This document shows, in pieces, positions 60,566 through 64,000 of a stretch of 64,000 nt of DNA. Where the stretch lies: positions 22,284 to 86,283 of the forward strand of contig NZ_JABBXH010000010.1 in NCBI RefSeq assembly GCF_012932965.1. Reading direction: 5' to 3'. The stretch comes from Thalassotalea algicola. GTDB lineage: Bacteria > Pseudomonadota > Gammaproteobacteria > Enterobacterales > Alteromonadaceae. Both the position numbers and the translations under genes were made by a program. The notes under the pieces were generated by a model. It did not search any database. It was not told the origin of the DNA and saw nothing but the letters and a program-made list of their open reading frames with translations. How positions within the stretch are numbered: the stretch's first letter is position 1; every line of letters starts with the position of its first letter.

Positions 60566-60681
60566 GCCTAGCAATGTCCTACTCTCACATGGGAACTCCC
60601 ACACTACCATCGGCGCAGTTGCATTTCACTTCTGAGTTCGGCATGGGTTCAGGTGGTTCTACAACGCTATTGTCGCTAGGC
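60566..60681 (-). rRNA. rrf: 5S rRNA (copy proximal to 23S)
   Basis: Same 5S core as the distal copy. Helix I here is GCCTAGC with GCTAGGC, different from the other copy on both strands. The boundaries are estimated from helix I. It lies about 140 bp after the 23S 3' end. Confidence 0.95.
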
Positions 60682-60820
60682 GAATTGATTACAATTTAGA
60701 AGGCTGATGTATCCGTTAATTCAAGTATCACAAGTACGTGATGTCGTGCATGAATGCACTCATGTCGATGTTATTCACCGATTCATGTCAGCATACAACA
60801 AAACCACTTGGGTGTTGTAT

Positions 60821-63696
<2,876 letters not shown>

Positions 63697-64000
63697 ATAC
63701 AACCCTAAGTAGTCTTAAGTATTGTGGAGACAAATCCACAATCAAATGCATGTCTGACATTTTCACGTACTCTTATTAACAACAAGTGTTAATAGTGAGC
63801 TACTTGAATTAGATGAAATAAGATAAGGAAGTCTTATTTCAAGGTTGAACATTTATTCGAGGAGAATAAATGCTCGGTGATGTTTATCGTTATGTGAGTA
63901 ACAGCGCGACACCGCACTCACCAGATAAACATCGTTCGAATATATTACTGATAAAGTAATTATATTCGGGATATATATCAGCTTTCCAAATTGTTAAAGA
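63697..64000 (-). other. 16S-23S spacer, 23S-proximal part, without tRNA in view
   Basis: This is the transcribed spacer upstream of 23S on the minus strand. It contains the 5' strand of the 23S processing stem and, at the window edge, boxA. No tRNA gene is present in these 304 bp; tRNA-Ile or tRNA-Ala, if any, would lie beyond the edge. Confidence 0.85.
63979..64000 (-). promoter_or_regulatory. boxA antitermination element in the rRNA spacer
   Basis: The minus strand reads TCTTTAACAATTTGGAAAGC, the standard boxA region (core CTTTAACAA) bound by NusB/S10 for rRNA antitermination. Confidence 0.88.

Noticed and set aside
63697..64000. tRNA gene in the rRNA spacer
   Set aside because: No cloverleaf or TTCGA arm in the correct context could be found between 23S and boxA.

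Overview
The window looks like a chromosomal segment of an AT-rich marine gammaproteobacterium of the order Alteromonadales, most likely Colwelliaceae (Thalassotalea or Colwellia type). The evidence is the gammaproteobacterial housekeeping blocks (rpmE/priA/ftsN/hslVU, rph-pyrE, hemE, dtd-pip-yihY, typA/glnA/glnL/glnG, epmA), the many c-di-GMP, chemotaxis and two-component proteins, a PEP-CTERM protein, and a classical rRNA operon. The genus is an inference from gene content, not a measured placement.

Layout. 1-2.4 kb: 5' end of dnaB, then an ECF sigma / anti-sigma / DUF4097 operon. 2.5-8.1 kb: rpmE divergent from priA, then a compact FtsN, hslV, hslU and a DUF971 gene. 8.2-15 kb: a chemoreceptor, two GGDEF/EAL proteins (one with a degenerate GGDEF but intact EAL, one degenerate in both) and rraA. 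15-17.2 kb: hutI and hutC, divergent around two palindromic operators. 17.4-31.6 kb: accessory genes, including a membrane-anchored HTH protein, a YeeZ-like reductase, a GNAT-thioesterase fusion, a NIT-type hybrid kinase divergent from a PstS-like protein and porin, an unusual aspartyl hydroxylase-PRMT-like fusion, and a PEP-CTERM / Tat-exported / tail-collar / GNAT group. 31.7-36.3 kb: an RstAB-like two-component operon enclosing an acidic exported protein, a TPR plus beta-barrel (Slam-like) protein and a small periplasmic protein. Both transcription units carry the same RstA-box-like direct repeats. 36.7-44.6 kb: a secreted trypsin, yicC, a MITE-like repeat, a MerR/permease operon with a 19-bp-spacer promoter, a DM13 lipoprotein, and a GMC oxidoreductase with its subunit 3 and a thioredoxin. 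These genes separate yicC from its usual neighbour rph. 44.7-51.7 kb: rph-pyrE, hemE, a candidate small RNA, dtd-pip-yihY and small membrane or lipoprotein genes. 52-60.3 kb: typA, the glnA-glnL-glnG nitrogen regulon with visible NtrC and sigma-54 elements, a MerC-like protein and epmA. 60.3-64 kb: an rRNA operon on the minus strand, seen as two 5S genes, a complete 23S, and the 16S-23S spacer ending in boxA.

The most unusual items are the RstA-box-controlled kinase/barrel/acidic-protein operon, the hydroxylase-methyltransferase fusion, the promoter-to-terminator small RNA candidate near 47.4 kb, and the terminator lying between two 5S genes whose helix I has co-varied. No CRISPR array, prophage, transposase or tRNA gene was seen.
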